A stretch of DNA of 64,000 nucleotides from Janthinobacterium lividum (GTDB lineage Bacteria; Pseudomonadota; Gammaproteobacteria; Burkholderiales; Burkholderiaceae_D). Both the position numbers and the translations under genes were made by a program. Under the pieces are notes generated by a model. The model was not told where the DNA came from and ran no database searches. It was given only the letters and a program-made list of their open reading frames with translations. The stretch spans positions 5,642,001-5,706,000 of the forward strand of contig NZ_CP075583.1 in NCBI RefSeq assembly GCF_023509035.1, written 5' to 3'. The stretch's first letter is position 1. Every line of letters begins with the position of its first letter. Positions 61,747 to 64,000 of this stretch are shown one piece after another.

Positions 61747-62811
61747 GTGAACGCGCCCTTGCACCGGCCGCCGCTGGCCAGGATCAACTGGTACTGGACC
61801 TTCCAGCTGGCCGGCTGGGGCGCGCTCACCTTGTTCAATAGCGTGTATGGCGGCTCCACGCAGCTGCGCATCGTCGTGACGATTGCCAGCTGGGGTTCCC
61901 TGGGCGGCTTGCTGCTGTCGCACCTGTGGCATGGCGTCCTGCGCCGGCGCGGCTGGGCGGCGAACGGCTTGCGCTGGAAACGCATCGTGCCGTCGCTGAT
62001 CGTGCTGGCCGCCATCCAGACGGCCAGCGTGACGGCCGCCTTCCACGTCATGTATCCGCCGGACACCATCCGCGGCATCGCCTGGCTGCCCGGCGCGTTG
62101 CTGTTCTGGTTCGGGGTATTCCTGACCTGGACAGTGTTTTACTTCACTGCGCTGTCGCTGCGCCGCGCCAGCCGCTTCGAGGCCGAGGCGCTGCGCCTAG
62201 AAGTGCTGGCCAAGGATGCCCAGTTGCGCGCCCTGCAGGCGCAAGTCAATCCGCATTTTTTCTTCAATAGCCTCAATAGCGTGCGCGCGCTGATCTTCGA
62301 AGACCGCGAAGCAGCCGCGCACATGATCGACCAGCTGGCCGGCCTGATGCGCCACGCGCTGCAATCAGGCCAGCACGCCACGGTGCCGCTGTCGGCCGAA
62401 ATGGACGCCGTGCGCGCCTACCTGGCCATCGAACAGATACGCTTCGAGGAACGCCTGCGCGTCAGCTTCGCGATCGAAATAAGCGCGCCCGACCTGGAAC
62501 ACGTGCGTGTGCCGCCCATGGCCCTGCAAACGCTGGTGGAAAACGCCGTCAAATATGGCGTCGAAACGAGCGCCGATGGCGCCGACATCCGCATCGCGGT
62601 ACGGCGTTCCAGCCCTGCCGACGGCGCCGTCATGCTGCAGATCGAGGTGGCCAACACGGGCGCCTTGCGCGAACCAGGCAACTCCACCTGCGTCGGCCTG
62701 CGCAATGCACGCCAGCGCTTGCAGCTGGCCTGCGGCGAACGCGCCAGCCTGGAACTGCGCGAACAGGCCGGCTGGGTGTACGCCACCATCCACCTGCCGG
62801 AGCAAACATGA
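61747..62811 (+). CDS. LytS-like sensor histidine kinase
   Basis: A 354-residue kinase with four or so N-terminal TM helices (about 15-140) and an internal HisKA domain with VNPHFFFNSLNSVRALIFED, then HATPase with LVENAVKYGVE. The start is a GTG at 61747, directly after the hydrolase stop. Its stop overlaps the LytTR regulator's start (ATGA), so they form a two-component pair. Adjacent to a secreted hydrolase, which may be a target or a chance neighbour. Confidence 0.9.
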   Translation: MNAPLHRPPLARINWYWTFQLAGWGALTLFNSVYGGSTQLRIVVTIASWGSLGGLLLSHLWHGVLRRRGWAANGLRWKRIVPSLIVLAAIQTASVTAAFHVMYPPDTIRGIAWLPGALLFWFGVFLTWTVFYFTALSLRRASRFEAEALRLEVLAKDAQLRALQAQVNPHFFFNSLNSVRALIFEDREAAAHMIDQLAGLMRHALQSGQHATVPLSAEMDAVRAYLAIEQIRFEERLRVSFAIEISAPDLEHVRVPPMALQTLVENAVKYGVETSADGADIRIAVRRSSPADGAVMLQIEVANTGALREPGNSTCVGLRNARQRLQLACGERASLELREQAGWVYATIHLPEQT

Positions 62812-63527
62812 ACGGTCAGCCGCTCACAGTACTGCTGGTCGATGACGAGCGCCTGGCGCGCGCCGAACTGCGGCGGCTGCTGGCGCCACATGTGCAGCGC
62901 GGTGCTGTCGACATCGTGGGCGAGGCCGCCAGCGCGGCCGACGCCGTCGCGCAGATCGGCAAGCTGCGGCCCGACCTGCTGCTGCTCGACGTGCAGATGC
63001 CGGGCGGCTCCGGTTTCGACCTGCTGGCCGCGTTGGATGATGCTCCCGACGTCATCTTTTGCACGGCCTTCGACCAGTACGCGCTGCAGGCGTTTGAAGT
63101 GAGTGCCCTCGATTACCTGCAAAAACCCGTGCAGGCGGCGCGACTGGCCACGGCGCTGGCGCGTGCCGGCGCGCGGGCACTAGCCGTGCCGCCGCCCGCG
63201 CCGCGAAAAGTCTTCATCAAGGATGGGGAACGCTGCTGGTTCGTGGCGCTCGACGATATCCGGCTGCTGGAATCGGAAGGCAATTACACGCGCGTGCATT
63301 TCGGCACACAGCATCCGCTGATGCTGCGCACCCTGAACCAGCTGGAAGAAAAGCTCGATCCCGCCCTGTTCTTGCGCGCCAACCGGCGCCAGATCGTCAA
63401 CCTGGCGCAGGTGGCGCAGCTCGCGACGAACGCCGCCGATGGCCTCGACCTGCAGCTGCTGGACGGCAGCGTGGTCGAGGTGTCGCGCCGCCGCGCGCAG
63501 CAGTTCAAGGCCGCCTGCGGCCTGTAA
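62808..63527 (+). CDS. LytTR-family response regulator
   Basis: A 239-residue regulator, partner of the kinase just upstream. Receiver domain (about 5-120; DDERLARAELRRLLAP, phosphorylation site in LLLLDVQMPGGSG) and C-terminal LytTR domain (about 135-235; LDDIRLLESEGNYTRVHFGT, LFLRANRRQIVNLAQV). Its ATG overlaps the kinase stop. It is the second such pair in this window; the two are not close copies. Confidence 0.92.
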   Translation: MNGQPLTVLLVDDERLARAELRRLLAPHVQRGAVDIVGEAASAADAVAQIGKLRPDLLLLDVQMPGGSGFDLLAALDDAPDVIFCTAFDQYALQAFEVSALDYLQKPVQAARLATALARAGARALAVPPPAPRKVFIKDGERCWFVALDDIRLLESEGNYTRVHFGTQHPLMLRTLNQLEEKLDPALFLRANRRQIVNLAQVAQLATNAADGLDLQLLDGSVVEVSRRRAQQFKAACGL

Positions 63528-63532
63528 GGGGA

Positions 63533-64000
63533 CTATTTCAGCGCGGGGATCGGCTGCGCCTGGAAGGCGGGGCGCGGCTGCTCCTTGAGCTTTTTCGCCA
63601 GCATATCGAGCGCCACTTCCAGCTGGCGGTCGGCGCCATTGAAGGTGGCGTGCGGCGGGTTCTCTACCTCCACATCCGGCACCACGCCCACGCCTTCGAT
63701 CAGCCACTGGCCGTCGATGCCGAACTGGCCGTTTTCCGCCACGCGCGCCATGCCGTTATCCAGCAGGCGCGTATTGTCGCTGAGCCAGACGCCGGCGCCG
63801 GCCGTGCGCTTGCCCACCAGCGGCGCCAGGCCCAGGGCCTTGATGCCGGCGGCGAAGGTCTCGCCATCCGAATACGTGAGTTCATCGACCAGCACGACCA
63901 GGTGGCCGCGGAAGGTGTTCTGCATGTTCGACGACGGCTGCACGCCCGGCGGCGCCCAGTAGGCCCAGGCCTTGCGCAGCAGTTTTTCGATGATCCAGCT
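63533..64000 (-). CDS. Tricorn-like S41 peptidase, C-terminal part
   Basis: The gene is cut by the window edge; only about 155 C-terminal residues are seen. They match the tricorn/S41 catalytic core: IIEKLLRKAWAYWAPPG, VVLVDELTYSDGETF with the nucleophile serine in YSDGE, GLAPLVGKRTAGAGVWLSD and GVVPDVEVENPP. The usual N-terminal beta-propellers, PDZ and signal peptide are outside the window. The region 63943-64000 continues in frame. It is convergent with the LytTR gene. Probable exported or periplasmic peptidase. Confidence 0.85.
   Translation of the reverse strand, partial: SWIIEKLLRKAWAYWAPPGVQPSSNMQNTFRGHLVVLVDELTYSDGETFAAGIKALGLAPLVGKRTAGAGVWLSDNTRLLDNGMARVAENGQFGIDGQWLIEGVGVVPDVEVENPPHATFNGADRQLEVALDMLAKKLKEQPRPAFQAQPIPALK

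Overview
The window looks like a chromosomal core segment of an Oxalobacteraceae betaproteobacterium of the Janthinobacterium/Massilia/Duganella type. The basis is high GC with strong GC3 bias, the 16S-tRNA-Ile-tRNA-Ala-23S-5S operon with a betaproteobacterial 16S sequence, and the betaproteobacterial cysI-DUF934-cysH-cysD-cysN-cobA order. No prophage, insertion sequence, integron or CRISPR array was seen. The left edge is close to the end of a DMT transporter gene. The right edge cuts a tricorn/S41-type peptidase.

Layout. 0.1-2.5 kb: DMT exporter divergent from a LysR regulator, with a candidate operator between them. 2.5-6.6 kb: orn, M48 peptidase, phhB, rsgA (the last three overlapping by ATGA), and a small exported protein. 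6.7-9.6 kb: a large TPR-GAF-histidine kinase. 9.9-12.1 kb: argF and argG. 12.3-20.9 kb: a complete Wsp chemosensory operon (wspA-B-C-D-E-F-R) that should control c-di-GMP synthesis by WspR, followed by ppnP. 21.2-24.4 kb: murB, yajQ and a nitronate monooxygenase. 24.4-25.8 kb: a leucine-rich-repeat protein kinase just behind the rRNA operon. 25.86-31.43 kb: a complete minus-strand rRNA operon with promoter, boxA sites and RNase III processing stems.

31.6-35.1 kb: a LytS/LytTR-type two-component pair and a NarX-like kinase. 35.1-38 kb: porin, methyltransferase and cysB. 38.1-45 kb: sulfate assimilation (TauE-like transporter, cysI, DUF934, APS-type cysH, cysD, cysN, cobA). 45.2-49.6 kb: a membrane protein convergent with the tightly overlapping minus-strand operon lptF-lptG-cbiX-stealth. 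49.6-52.9 kb: pepA, a lipoprotein, creA, a DUF1653 protein and a small unknown. 53.5-58 kb: exonuclease III convergent with a six-PAS GGDEF-EAL protein. 58.2-64 kb: prpR, a phytanoyl-CoA dioxygenase-like protein, an alpha/beta hydrolase, a second LytS/LytTR pair and a truncated tricorn-like peptidase.

Three things stand out. First, a 121-bp imperfect palindrome occurs twice, in opposite orientations, with compensatory changes in its hairpin stems. It is the best candidate here for an undescribed element. Second, the last 51 bp of xthA are repeated 84 bp downstream with only synonymous changes, a scar of allele replacement. Third, eleven single-base indels, mostly in or beside short homopolymers, break eight otherwise full-length genes including pepA. 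This points to consensus sequencing errors rather than decay, and each of these genes is annotated over its full span.
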